In this document: positions 8,273-16,306 of the stretch, in pieces
Layout of the letters: the number at the start of each line of letters is the position of its first letter
Position numbering within the stretch: the first letter of the stretch is position 1
NCBI RefSeq assembly: GCF_011806405.1
Contig: NZ_JAATOW010000005.1
Location: 1-64,000, forward strand
Length of the DNA stretch: 64,000 bases
From: Pseudooceanicola sp. HF7
GTDB taxonomy: Bacteria; Pseudomonadota; Alphaproteobacteria; Rhodobacterales; Rhodobacteraceae
Reading direction: 5' to 3'
Notes under the pieces: generated by a model
What the model saw: the letters and a program-made list of their open reading frames with translations, nothing else
What the model was told of the DNA's origin: nothing
Database searches by the model: none
Made by a program: the position numbers and the translations under genes

Positions 8273-9061
8273 TCAGACGGATCGGATCATGCCCCCGTCG
8301 ATGCGGATCGTGCTTCCGGTGATGTAGCTGGCGGGCTGACCGGCCAGGAAGGCGGCGGTGGCCCCGAATTCGGCCGGCGCGCCGTAGCGCCCGGCAGGGA
8401 TCGTCGCGCGGGAGGCCGCGGCGATCTCTTCCACGGTCTTGCCGGCGCGTTCGGCCGCCCCGGCGTCCAGCGCCTGGGTGCGGGCGGTGCCGATGCGCCC
8501 GGGCGCCAGGACATTGACGGTCACGCCGTCCCGGGCCACCTCGCCAGCCAGCGTCTTCATAAAGGCCAGGACAGAGGCGCGCAGCGCGTTGGACACCGGC
8601 AGATGCGGGATCGGCTGCACCACCCCGGAAGAGGCGACCGTCAGGATGCGGCCCCATTTGGCAGCGCGCATCTGGGGCAGCAGTTTCAGCGTCAGCCGGA
8701 TCACCGGGTCGACCATCGTGCCGTAGTGGGCGGCCATCACATCGGGATCCACCGCGCTGGCGAGGCCGGGGGGCGGGCCGCCGGTATTGTTGACCAGGAT
8801 ATCCACCTGGCCGGTGCGCCGCCGCGCGCCCTCGATCAGCAGATCGACAACGCCGGGATCGGCAAAATCGGCCTCCACGTAATCGCAGAGGGGGCGCAGC
8901 GCGTCGGGAAGCTGCGCGATGGCGGCCTCAAGCCGCGCCGCGGATCGGCCGGAGATCGTGACGCTGGTGCCTTCGGCCATCAGCGCCGTGGCAATGGCCA
9001 GCCCCAGGCCGGAGCTGGCGCCGGTCACAAGGGCATGTTTGCCCGTCAGTCCAAGGTTCAT
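8273..9061 (-). CDS. SDR family NAD(P)-dependent oxidoreductase
   Basis: A 262-residue Rossmann-fold oxidoreductase. The cofactor motif GASSGLGLA is near residue 14, NNTGG occupies the NNAG position and the catalytic Ser is in VASSGVV. The usual YxxxK is not present; the aligned region reads PVSNALRASV, with Ser-Asn and Arg at those places. Such SN..R variants form a recognised SDR subgroup, so this is probably ancestral and not decay. It is embedded in the importer operon between ATPase and binding protein, so it likely acts on the imported compound or its product. Confidence 0.88.
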   Translation of the reverse strand: MNLGLTGKHALVTGASSGLGLAIATALMAEGTSVTISGRSAARLEAAIAQLPDALRPLCDYVEADFADPGVVDLLIEGARRRTGQVDILVNNTGGPPPGLASAVDPDVMAAHYGTMVDPVIRLTLKLLPQMRAAKWGRILTVASSGVVQPIPHLPVSNALRASVLAFMKTLAGEVARDGVTVNVLAPGRIGTARTQALDAGAAERAGKTVEEIAAASRATIPAGRYGAPAEFGATAAFLAGQPASYITGSTIRIDGGMIRSV

Positions 9062-9086
9062 GGGTCTTCTCTTTCTTCAAGCTGCG

Positions 9087-9147
9087 ACCCGGAGGGGGAA
9101 GACCTCCGGGTGCAGGGAAGCGGGGCCGGGAAGGGGGCACCGGCCCC
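9087..9147 (-). promoter_or_regulatory. Two stem-loops after the binding-protein gene
   Basis: GGGGCCGG/CCGGCCCC (9122-9147) and ACCCGGAGG/CCTCCGGGT (9087-9111) form two stable hairpins between the binding-protein stop and the SDR start. No U-tract follows. This position is typical of mRNA-stabilising or attenuating hairpins that raise binding-protein output over downstream genes. Confidence 0.55.
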
Positions 9148-9165
9148 GCGCGTGGCGATCTGGGA

Positions 9166-10179
9166 TCAGTTGGTGCCAAGGCCGGGCTGGTAGGCATTCG
9201 TGTAGATGTCCCCCGGGGTCAGACCCGGCGCCATGTTGCCGTATTGCTCCAGCAGGGAAATCGTCAGCTCGATATCCTCCGGGGCGACCCAGCCATAGGG
9301 TTTGCCCAAGGTGGCCTCGGTGTGCTCGTATTTGGGCATCACATTGATATCGTTCATGATCTGCTCAGGATCACTGTCCGGACGTGCCTCCATCATAATC
9401 TCATGCGCGGTTTCGGGATCCGCTTCGACGTCCGCCTTGGCCTTGACCAGAGCCGTCAGGAAGCCAGAGACGACATCCTCGTTCTCAGCCAGGTAGTCCT
9501 TGCGCACGATGACGGAGGACCCAAGGATGTTGACCCCGTGATCGGCAAACAGCATCGGCTCTTCGATCGGCCTGATCGCGGCCACCTTGTCCCCGTCGGG
9601 ATTGGCCCAGCCATTGATGAAATCCACGTCCCCCTTCAGCAGCGCGACCCGGTCCCCGCCGCCATTGATGACGATCACCTCGATCTTGTCGAAATCCACG
9701 TCATTGGCCTCTGCAAAGGCGCGGATCATCCCGTCCTCAAGGTTGCCCGCATCGGTGCCCATGCGCTTGCCCTCGATATCCTTTGGCGTGACGATCCCGG
9801 ACCCCTCCAGCGAGATGATGGAGGTCGGGTCCTTCTGCAGCAGCCCGGCCACGGCGATGATATTGTCCGCGCCCGCCGCCTGCTGGGCCTGGGCCAGCGC
9901 GCCCAGCCCCGCGATGCCGATATCGAAATCACCGTTGCCGATGGCCTGGATTGTCCCGGTGGAGCCATTGCCGTCCACGATCTCCACGTCCAGGCCCTCG
10001 GCCTCGAAGAAGCCCTTTTCATCGGCCACGAAGAAGGGCGCATCCACGCCGCCCGCGATCCAGGCCAGGCGCAGCTTCACCTCCTGAAGGTCGTCGGCAA
10101 GGGCGGGGGCCAGGCTGGCAGAGCAGAACACCGCGGTGGCGACAAGCGCCGTTGTCTTTCTTAGGAAATGTCTCGTCAT
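9166..10179 (-). CDS. ABC transporter substrate-binding protein, NMT1/THI5-like (importer 1)
   Basis: A 337-residue periplasmic protein with a Sec signal peptide (MTRHFLRKTTALVATAVF, cleavage after ALA around residue 28). The mature part starts LQEVKLRLAWIAGGVDAPFF and continues VADEKGFFEAEGLDVEI, the typical NMT1/SsuA start. It delivers a small ligand to the importer 1 permease. It is the first gene of its operon, with operator copies 3 and 4 at 52 and 120 bp upstream. The family covers pyrimidine precursors, sulfonates and other compounds, so the ligand stays open. Confidence 0.92.
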   Translation of the reverse strand: MTRHFLRKTTALVATAVFCSASLAPALADDLQEVKLRLAWIAGGVDAPFFVADEKGFFEAEGLDVEIVDGNGSTGTIQAIGNGDFDIGIAGLGALAQAQQAAGADNIIAVAGLLQKDPTSIISLEGSGIVTPKDIEGKRMGTDAGNLEDGMIRAFAEANDVDFDKIEVIVINGGGDRVALLKGDVDFINGWANPDGDKVAAIRPIEEPMLFADHGVNILGSSVIVRKDYLAENEDVVSGFLTALVKAKADVEADPETAHEIMMEARPDSDPEQIMNDINVMPKYEHTEATLGKPYGWVAPEDIELTISLLEQYGNMAPGLTPGDIYTNAYQPGLGTN

Positions 10180-10230
10180 TTTCTGGGTCCCTGTTGGCTG
10201 GTATGACCGTTGTTGTTATTTGGCATTCAG

Positions 10231-10242
10231 ATGGTATGCCGC
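10231..10242. promoter_or_regulatory. Operator copy 3 (ATGGTATGCCGC)
   Basis: Left half is the full ATGGTATGCC consensus; the right end is degenerate. It lies about 52 bp upstream of the importer 1 binding-protein start. Confidence 0.5.
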
Positions 10243-10298
10243 GCGCTTTCGCTGCGTCAAACGCCGCCAAGCGGTTTTGGTCGGTCAATGGCGTTTAG

Positions 10299-10310
10299 TT
10301 GGTATACCAC
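10299..10310. promoter_or_regulatory. Operator copy 4 (TTGGTATACCAC)
   Basis: Contains the perfect palindrome TGGTATACCA, 68 bp from copy 3 in the same promoter region; two sites could allow looping or cooperative binding. The 352-bp gap at 10180-10531 otherwise holds only copy 3 and the terminator of the next gene. Confidence 0.68.
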
Positions 10311-10465
10311 TCTCTGCCTGCATGGATTTAGGGCAGCCGAATGACCGGGCGCGTTAAGAAAGCAGCCCTGAAAGCCCCATTTTTCCTGACCATCTGGACG
10401 GAAAGCGAGGCAGGCGGGGCGAATCTGTCCGTGGTCCGGTGGCCTGCCGGACGGGACACCCGGGC

Positions 10466-10493
10466 ATAAAAAAGGCCGCCCCGAAGGGCGGCC
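10466..10493 (-). terminator. Rho-independent terminator of the second nitrilase gene
   Basis: GGCCGCCC-CGAA-GGGCGGCC hairpin (10474-10493) followed on the leftward strand by a run of seven T. This is a textbook intrinsic terminator 38 bp past the stop. Confidence 0.88.
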
Positions 10494-10531
10494 AGTTCCC
10501 TCTTGCAAGGGCGGGGTCATCTCACGGGTCG

Positions 10532-11554
10532 TCAGGCAGACCGCAGCACACCGGACTTCGCCAGGTTCTCCAGCGCCACCTCATGGACCGGGGCGAAATC
10601 CTCGTTGGTCTCCACCGCCTTGGCCGCCAGGCCATTGGCCGGGTAGAACTCCGCCGCGTTGTAATAATCCCGGTACATCTGGAAACGCGAGCGCAGCAGC
10701 CCATTGCCCATGCCCCGGTCAGCCCGCGCGCGGCGCAGCTCTTCCACGTCGATCATGGCCGAGATCGTGACCTCCTCCGCGCTCTCTTCCAGCGCCATAT
10801 GCGCGCCGCGGTAATCCACGATCATCGAATGGCCGCCCGTCAGCGTATCGGAAAAACCCGCAAGGCCGGCAATATTGGTCGAAACCAGGAAGCACATGTT
10901 CTCTGCCGCGCGGCACTGCTTGGCGCAATCCGCGATCGGGGTCAGCGGCTCGTTGTTGGGATGCAGCAGCACCTCTGCGCCCTTCATCATGAAGACGCGG
11001 GAGACTTCGGGCACGTTGACCTCTCCACAGGGGAAGATCGCCAGACGGCCCAGCTCCGTATCGGCCACGGGGAACAGCGCGTCTTCGCCGTAGGCCTCCA
11101 CGTAGTCATCCAGGATGTCATGCGGAGAGGTGAAGGTCGCCGTGTTGATCCGGCGATAGCGCAGGATGACCTCTCCCTTCGGATCCAGCAGGAAGGAGGA
11201 GTTGAAATAGCGGTCCGGCCATTTCGCATCCACTTCAAAGTGGTTGCCGGCGATGTAGATGCCGAATTCCCGGGCCAGGGCCTCGAAGGGGGCGGTGATC
11301 GGGCCGGGCATGGGCGCGCAGGCCTTCTCGATCCAGGCAGAGGCCGAATTGGCGCGCGGCGGCCCCTGGAAGCCGAATTCCGGCAGCACCACGAGCCTGG
11401 GCGGGGTGGGGCCTTCGCAGGCGGCACGTATCCTGGCAACGGCGTTGGCGATATTGCCGTTGATGATTTCCCAGGCCTCTTCGCGGGTCTCTGCATTGGC
11501 CGCGATCCTGCTTTCCATCTGGATGCAGGTCGCGCGCCAGGGTTCGATGGGCAT
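10532..11554 (-). CDS. Carbon-nitrogen hydrolase (nitrilase superfamily), paralogue 2
   Basis: A 340-residue paralogue of the 2.3-kb hydrolase; both begin with WRATCIQM and share LPEFGFQGPP-type and CGEVNVPEVSR-type motifs. Glu59 and the Cys in PCGEVN are present, and again Arg replaces the usual Lys (LRYRRINTA). It is a single-gene leftward unit with operator copy 5 about 57 bp upstream and a strong terminator downstream. Two paralogues under one operator type may act on successive or related C-N bonds, by inference. Confidence 0.9.
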   Translation of the reverse strand: MPIEPWRATCIQMESRIAANAETREEAWEIINGNIANAVARIRAACEGPTPPRLVVLPEFGFQGPPRANSASAWIEKACAPMPGPITAPFEALAREFGIYIAGNHFEVDAKWPDRYFNSSFLLDPKGEVILRYRRINTATFTSPHDILDDYVEAYGEDALFPVADTELGRLAIFPCGEVNVPEVSRVFMMKGAEVLLHPNNEPLTPIADCAKQCRAAENMCFLVSTNIAGLAGFSDTLTGGHSMIVDYRGAHMALEESAEEVTISAMIDVEELRRARADRGMGNGLLRSRFQMYRDYYNAAEFYPANGLAAKAVETNEDFAPVHEVALENLAKSGVLRSA

Positions 11555-11610
11555 AGGTGTCTCCCTGATAGTCTGTTGGGATGAAGGGTGTTGTCACTTA
11601 CTGTGTGCAA

Positions 11611-11622
11611 TTGGTATACCGA
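11611..11622. promoter_or_regulatory. Operator copy 5 (TTGGTATACCGA)
   Basis: GGTATACC core palindrome upstream of the paralogue 2 hydrolase start, in the region shared with the divergent second gntR gene. Confidence 0.62.
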
Positions 11623-11757
11623 TGCGAAACAATGCCTGTCAACGCGGCCCGCCACCCTTGTCCGCTCCCGGGGCAGGAAAGGGACAGGACTGCCCGATTG
11701 CGCATCACCACTCAATTTTCAAAGGCTTCACATGTTTGCCTACATTCGGTATTGAAA

Positions 11758-11767
11758 TGGTGGACCA
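11758..11767. promoter_or_regulatory. Operator-like site 6 (TGGTGGACCA)
   Basis: Keeps the TGGT and ACCA half-sites but has GG at the centre. It lies about 75 bp upstream of the second gntR start and may serve autoregulation. It is the weakest copy. Confidence 0.4.
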
Positions 11768-11842
11768 ATGATATGCAAACAGGCGATAGCCAGGTCTGCG
11801 CGGGTCCGCCCGAGCAGCGACAACAGGAATGAAAGGGACCGC

Positions 11843-12541
11843 GTGGACCGTATCGCCATGACGAAAGACCTGCTGGCAGAGCCTGGCTCGACCGCGGAGG
11901 CGCCGGATCAGAGCCTGGCGAATGTCGCCTACGGGCGGATCATGGACATGCTGCTCTCCGGCCAGGTCAAGCCGGGCGAGGCCCTGCATGAACGCCGCCT
12001 GGCCCAGATGATGCAGATCTCGCGCACCCCGGTGCGCGAAGCGCTCTTCCGCCTGGAAGCAGAGGCGCTGCTGATCCGCGGGGCAGGGCGCAACCTGGTC
12101 GTGGCCGATATCAGCGTTGAAAGCTACGTCCGCCTTCTGGACCTGCGCCGCATCCAGGAGGTAGAGGCCGCAGCCCGCGCCACCGGGCGCATCACGCCAG
12201 AGGTCCTGGTCCGGGTTGAAGCCGCGCTCGATCACCTGTTGCAATTGAACGAGGTCACCTCGGCCCAGCACTGGGCCGTCGATGACCTGGTGCATCACTC
12301 CATCGCCGAGGCCGCGGGCAACCCGATGCTGACACAGTCGATCCGCGACCTGCGGCGGCGCACCCATATCTTCAACACGCACCGGATCTCTCACCGGCTG
12401 CGCCCAGGGGCAGAGGAACACCGCGCCCTGATCCGGGCGGCGGCGGGCGATGATCCGGACCACACCCGGCAGCTCATGGGCGATCATATTGATCACGTGC
12501 GGGATGCAATCGTGGATTACATCCTCGGCATCAGGCGTTAG
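11843..12541 (+). CDS. GntR family transcriptional regulator, FCD subfamily (second copy)
   Basis: A 232-residue regulator from a GTG at 11843, chosen because GAAAGGGA stands 5-10 bases upstream; an ATG five codons later is equally possible. The winged helix (LANVAYGRIMDMLLSGQ, then ISRTPVREALFRLEAEALL) is followed by an FCD domain with DDLVHHSIAEAAGNPML and a C-terminal MGDHIDH. It is clearly related to the 1.4-kb regulator (shared IRDLRRRTH block). It is divergent from nitrilase paralogue 2 and directly upstream of an MFS gene. It and the other GntR could share the ATGGTATACCAA operators. Confidence 0.9.
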   Translation: MDRIAMTKDLLAEPGSTAEAPDQSLANVAYGRIMDMLLSGQVKPGEALHERRLAQMMQISRTPVREALFRLEAEALLIRGAGRNLVVADISVESYVRLLDLRRIQEVEAAARATGRITPEVLVRVEAALDHLLQLNEVTSAQHWAVDDLVHHSIAEAAGNPMLTQSIRDLRRRTHIFNTHRISHRLRPGAEEHRALIRAAAGDDPDHTRQLMGDHIDHVRDAIVDYILGIRR

Positions 12542-12570
12542 ACCCGGTTTGCACGACGTCAGGAAATCCC

Positions 12571-14025
12571 ATGTCAGAAACGACAGAGACCGCCCGTCCG
12601 GCGGTCAGATCCCGTTTTCCCTTTCTTGATCGCGGAACGCCGCGCCTGCTGGCGGCCTCGATGCTGGCGCTCTTCATGGCCGCGCTCGACCAGACCATCG
12701 TCGGGCCGGTGCTCGCCGATATCCTGGCGGAATTCGGCGGCGGCGCGCTGCTGGCCTGGGTACCCACGGGCTTCCTGCTGGTCGCCATGGTGGCCGCGCC
12801 GCTCTATGGCGCGGTGGCCGATATCCAGGGGCGGCGCTTTGCGCTGCTGCTGGCCAACGTGCTCTTCCTGGGTGGCTCCATCGCCTGCGCGCTGGCCCCC
12901 TCGCTCTGGCTTCTGGTGCTGGCGCGCCTCTTGCAGGGCGCGGGCGCGGGGGGCCTTGTCTCCATCCCCTTCATCATCGTCGCGGACCGCGTGCCAATGA
13001 GCCGCCGACCGCTTTTCAGCGCCTTCATCTCCACCATCTACGCGGTGGCGGGGCTGGCCGGGCCGCTCGCGGGTGGCGCGCTGGCGGAATACATGAGCTG
13101 GCGGTGGGTCTTCTGGATCAACCTGCCGGCCTGCCTGCTGGTGTGGTACGGGGTGCAGACGGCGCTGGCCCCGCGCGCGGCCTCACGCGGGCGTCAGATC
13201 GACTGGACCGGGGCCTTCCTGCTGCTCTGCGCCTCCGTGCCGCTTTTGCTGATCTTCACCGGCGGCGAAGCCGGGGCAGAGGCCGCTGGCCCGCTGCTGC
13301 CCGTGCCCGTCCTGGGCGCGCTCAGCGCGCTGTTCTGGGGTCTCTTCGCCTGGCGGATGCTGCGTGCAAAGGATCCGCTGATCCCGGTCAAGGTGCTGAC
13401 CAACCGCTCCATCCTTCTGGCCTCCCTCGGGCTGGCCTGCTGCGGCGGGGCCAACATCGGGCTGGCGGTTTACCTGCCGCTCTATTTCCAGAAGTTCCAC
13501 GGGCTGAGCGCAAGCGAGGCCGGCATGACCCTGCTGGCGATGATCTCCGGCGGGTTGGTTGGGGCCTATATCCCGCCGCAGATCCTGCGCTTCTACCCTT
13601 CCTACAAGCCGCTCATGGTCGGGTCCGCCCTTGGCGCGGCGATCAGCGGGCTGGCCCTGACCTGGATCATGGCCGGGCAACCCACGCTGGGCGCGCTTCT
13701 GCTGCCGATGTGGATCATGGGGCTTTGCATCGGGCTGCTCTTTCCGATCTTCCCTCTGGTGGTGCAGAACGCCGCAGAACCCGTGCAGATGGGGTCGGCC
13801 ATCGGCGTGCTGTCCTTCCTGCGTTCCATGGGGGGCACGGTGGGCGTGTCCATCATCGGGATGATGGCCGTGGGATCGGGGCTGGCCGTGGACATCCTGC
13901 CCGATGACCCCCTCCCGATCTGGAGCCTGGGGGCCGCGGCTGCCGGGATCATGATGGTGGCCTTCCTCGGCCTGTCCTGCCTGCCCAACCGCAAGCTTGA
14001 AGGCTTCGGGCGGGCTCGCCGCTAA
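12571..14025 (+). CDS. MFS transporter, DHA2-like drug:H+ antiporter type
   Basis: A 484-residue inner-membrane protein with many hydrophobic segments, consistent with 14 helices. The N-terminal MAALDQTIVGPVLADI is the DHA2 motif D1-type sequence, and PLYGAVADIQGRRFAL holds the loop 2-3 motif. Members export drugs and toxic organic compounds by proton antiport. It follows the FCD regulator by 29 bp and is probably co-transcribed, suggesting export of an intermediate or of the inducer. A transcription terminator follows. Confidence 0.9.
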   Translation: MSETTETARPAVRSRFPFLDRGTPRLLAASMLALFMAALDQTIVGPVLADILAEFGGGALLAWVPTGFLLVAMVAAPLYGAVADIQGRRFALLLANVLFLGGSIACALAPSLWLLVLARLLQGAGAGGLVSIPFIIVADRVPMSRRPLFSAFISTIYAVAGLAGPLAGGALAEYMSWRWVFWINLPACLLVWYGVQTALAPRAASRGRQIDWTGAFLLLCASVPLLLIFTGGEAGAEAAGPLLPVPVLGALSALFWGLFAWRMLRAKDPLIPVKVLTNRSILLASLGLACCGGANIGLAVYLPLYFQKFHGLSASEAGMTLLAMISGGLVGAYIPPQILRFYPSYKPLMVGSALGAAISGLALTWIMAGQPTLGALLLPMWIMGLCIGLLFPIFPLVVQNAAEPVQMGSAIGVLSFLRSMGGTVGVSIIGMMAVGSGLAVDILPDDPLPIWSLGAAAAGIMMVAFLGLSCLPNRKLEGFGRARR

Positions 14026-14044
14026 GATGCGGGATCTAAACGAC

Positions 14045-14071
14045 AAAGGCCGGGCAGAGCGCCCGGCCTTT
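14045..14071. terminator. Bidirectional terminator between convergent genes
   Basis: AAAGGCCGGGC and GCCCGGCCTTT form an 11-bp stem with A and T tracts on both sides, serving the MFS gene and the convergent DapA-family gene. Confidence 0.85.
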
Positions 14072-14099
14072 CGCATTATCAGACACTACCAGCGGCGCC

Positions 14100-15026
14100 T
14101 CAGCCCAGTTCGGCCAGGCGCTTCTCCAGCCGTCCCATCAGGAAATCGACCTCTGCCATGGCCTCCGGGGACAGGCTGGCCCCCGGCTTGCGCATCGCCG
14201 GGCTGGCAATCGCCCCGCGTTTGGCCAGCACGTACTTGCGCACCGCCAGCCCAAGACCCGGCTGCGCCTCGTAGCGCACCAGCGGCAGGTAGGCATCGAA
14301 CAGGTCCTGCGCGCGGTCATAGTCGCCCGCCTCGGACAGCTTGACCACCTGCGCCAGCATCTCGGGATAAGCAAAACCCGTCATCGACCCATCGGCGCCG
14401 CGCCGCATTTCCTCGGCCAGGAACAGCCCGGCGTTGGCCACGAAGATCGACCGCCGCACCTGGCCCGCCGCCTCTGCCTTGCGGATGGCGGTGATCTTTT
14501 CCAGCCCCGGCCAGTCCTCGTGCTTCAGCATCACGATGGAGGGGTGGTCATTGAAGATCTGGTTCATCGTCGGGACAGAGATGTTCACCCCCGTGGCCAG
14601 CGGGAAATCCTGCAGGCAGACGGGCACGTCGGTGCCGATCGTGTCGATGACATTGCCGTAATAGGCGCGGATCGTCTCGTTCGTGGTCAGCGATCCCGGC
14701 GGGGCCACCAGCACCCCGGAGGCGCCTTCATCCATGACCGCGGCGGTCAGATCGCGGATCGCCGCCAGCCCGGGGGCCGAAACACCCACGATCACGGGGC
14801 GCCCCGCCATCCGCTTCAGCGTCGCGCGGGTGATCTCCAGCGCCTCTGTTGGGGTCAGCTTGGGCGCTTCCCCCATCATGCCAAGGATGGTCAGACCGTC
14901 TGCCCCGGCCTCCATGTAGAAATCGATCACGCGGTCCAGGCTGGGCCAGTCGATATCGCCATCCGGGGTAAAGGGCGTGACGGCGATGACGAAGACGCCT
15001 TTGGTGCTTGAAGAAATCAGGGGCAT
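14100..15026 (-). CDS. Dihydrodipicolinate synthase (DapA) family aldolase/lyase
   Basis: A 308-residue (beta/alpha)8 barrel of the DapA/N-acetylneuraminate lyase family. The Schiff-base lysine is in IVMLKHEDWPG and the substrate carboxylate region is GMMGEAPKLTPTEALEI, with Glu where the usual GTTGE reads MMGE. Members perform retro-aldol or dehydration reactions on 2-oxo acids. The start at 15026 is chosen for MPLISSSTKG, with AGGAAAG upstream. It follows the importer 2 binding-protein gene on the same strand by 146 bp. It may cleave a keto-acid product of the pathway; the exact reaction is not known. Confidence 0.87.
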   Translation of the reverse strand: MPLISSSTKGVFVIAVTPFTPDGDIDWPSLDRVIDFYMEAGADGLTILGMMGEAPKLTPTEALEITRATLKRMAGRPVIVGVSAPGLAAIRDLTAAVMDEGASGVLVAPPGSLTTNETIRAYYGNVIDTIGTDVPVCLQDFPLATGVNISVPTMNQIFNDHPSIVMLKHEDWPGLEKITAIRKAEAAGQVRRSIFVANAGLFLAEEMRRGADGSMTGFAYPEMLAQVVKLSEAGDYDRAQDLFDAYLPLVRYEAQPGLGLAVRKYVLAKRGAIASPAMRKPGASLSPEAMAEVDFLMGRLEKRLAELG

Positions 15027-15172
15027 GGCTGCGAAGTCTTTCCTGTGCGTTGAGGCGCCGCCGGGACGGGCGACGCCGGTCTTTGATATCTCCGGTCCGG
15101 CCGTCACCGGCCCGGCAGGCCCGATCCGTCGACGCGGTGGGCCAGAGTAAACCGAACCCAGGTCAGTCGACC

Positions 15173-16165
15173 TCAGTCCGCGGGAACGTAGACCACGTCC
15201 GCCGGCTCCAGATCCTTGGACAGCGGCGTGACCTTGTTCACCACCGCGATGTTATGCGCCACGCGCTCCATGTCGAAGACATATCCGTTGCTGGCGAAGA
15301 CATCGTTGTCAAAGGCAAAGGAAAGCGAGTTCGGCACCATCTGCGCCTGCGCCGGGCGCTGCATCCCGTCCACATGGGCCACGATGGCATCCACGGCGGC
15401 CTCGGGATCGGCCTGGGCGGCGTCATAGGTGCATTGCACCGCCGCGGCAAAGCGGGCGACCAGGTCGGGATTGGTCGCGATCATCTTGTCAGAGGTGAAG
15501 ATGGAGGCGTTGTAGATGTCCAGCGTGTCGCCGTAATAGACCGCGCGCACCGATTTCCCGACCCCTTCTGCCACCGCGTTCAGCCCCACGACGGACGTCA
15601 CGTAAGAGGCCAGCGCATCGATCTTGCCCTGCAACAGCAGCCCGTTCAGCGCCGAATAATCCGCCGTGGTCTTCTCGATCTTGTCGTAATCGGCTCCGGC
15701 CATCTCCACACCCAGCGGCAGGAAGGTCATGGCCGAATTGCCCACCGAAGAGCCCACGGTATGCCCCTCCAGGTCGGTCAGGGACTGGATCGGGCTGTCC
15801 GACAGCACCGCCACGGAAGAGGGGTTCTGCGACACGATCGGCATGATCGCCTTGACCGGGGCATCGGTCTCGGAAACGGAGCTGATCAGCGTGCCAAGAT
15901 CGGTGACAGAGAAATCCGCAACCCCGGTGGCGACCTTTGTCACCGCATCCGCCGCGCCATACCCGCGAGAGATCGTGATATCGATGTCCTGATCGGCAAA
16001 GCAGCCCTCATCGAGCCCCAGGTAATAGGCGGCAGAGATCCCGCCCGGGGTCCAGTCCAGCTGGAAGGCAACGGGATCCGCGGCCATGGCCGGCCCGGCA
16101 AGCGATAGGCCAAGGGCAAGAGCAGGGGCAGCGCCTGTGCCAACTTTGGGCAGGGGGAAAGTCAT
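15173..16165 (-). CDS. ABC transporter substrate-binding protein, NMT1/THI5-like (importer 2)
   Basis: A 330-residue periplasmic binding protein. The signal peptide runs to about residue 28 (ALGLSLAGPAMAA). The mature start is DPVAFQLDWTPGGISAAYYL, with GLDEGCFADQDIDITI after it, matching NMT1/THI5 proteins. A cysteine pair (CFADQD, VQCTYDAA) may form a disulfide. Its permease and ATPase are most likely those at 17.6-19.2 kb, transcribed in the same direction beyond the divergent M20 gene. Operator copy 7 lies 35 bp upstream. Confidence 0.9.
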   Translation of the reverse strand: MTFPLPKVGTGAAPALALGLSLAGPAMAADPVAFQLDWTPGGISAAYYLGLDEGCFADQDIDITISRGYGAADAVTKVATGVADFSVTDLGTLISSVSETDAPVKAIMPIVSQNPSSVAVLSDSPIQSLTDLEGHTVGSSVGNSAMTFLPLGVEMAGADYDKIEKTTADYSALNGLLLQGKIDALASYVTSVVGLNAVAEGVGKSVRAVYYGDTLDIYNASIFTSDKMIATNPDLVARFAAAVQCTYDAAQADPEAAVDAIVAHVDGMQRPAQAQMVPNSLSFAFDNDVFASNGYVFDMERVAHNIAVVNKVTPLSKDLEPADVVYVPAD

Positions 16166-16199
16166 GGTCGGATTCTCCTGTCGGTCTTGTGGTTTGTTG

Positions 16200-16211
16200 T
16201 TGGCATACCAC
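16200..16211. promoter_or_regulatory. Operator copy 7 (TTGGCATACCAC)
   Basis: TGGCATACCA palindrome-like core between two divergent genes, the importer 2 binding protein and the M20 amidohydrolase, so one site could control both. Confidence 0.62.
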
Positions 16212-16306
16212 TAGAATACCCATAGCCTCCGGTCCACAGATTATCGCCGTCCGACCTTCCAAAGGGCCTGTTTGGGAACGGCGAAGCACAGCAGAGAGGA
16301 AAAAAC

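Noticed and set aside
10257-10520. An 87-codon leftward frame in the gap at 10.2-10.5 kb
   Set aside because: It spans the operator copy 4 and the strong terminator of the hydrolase gene and shows no coding features.
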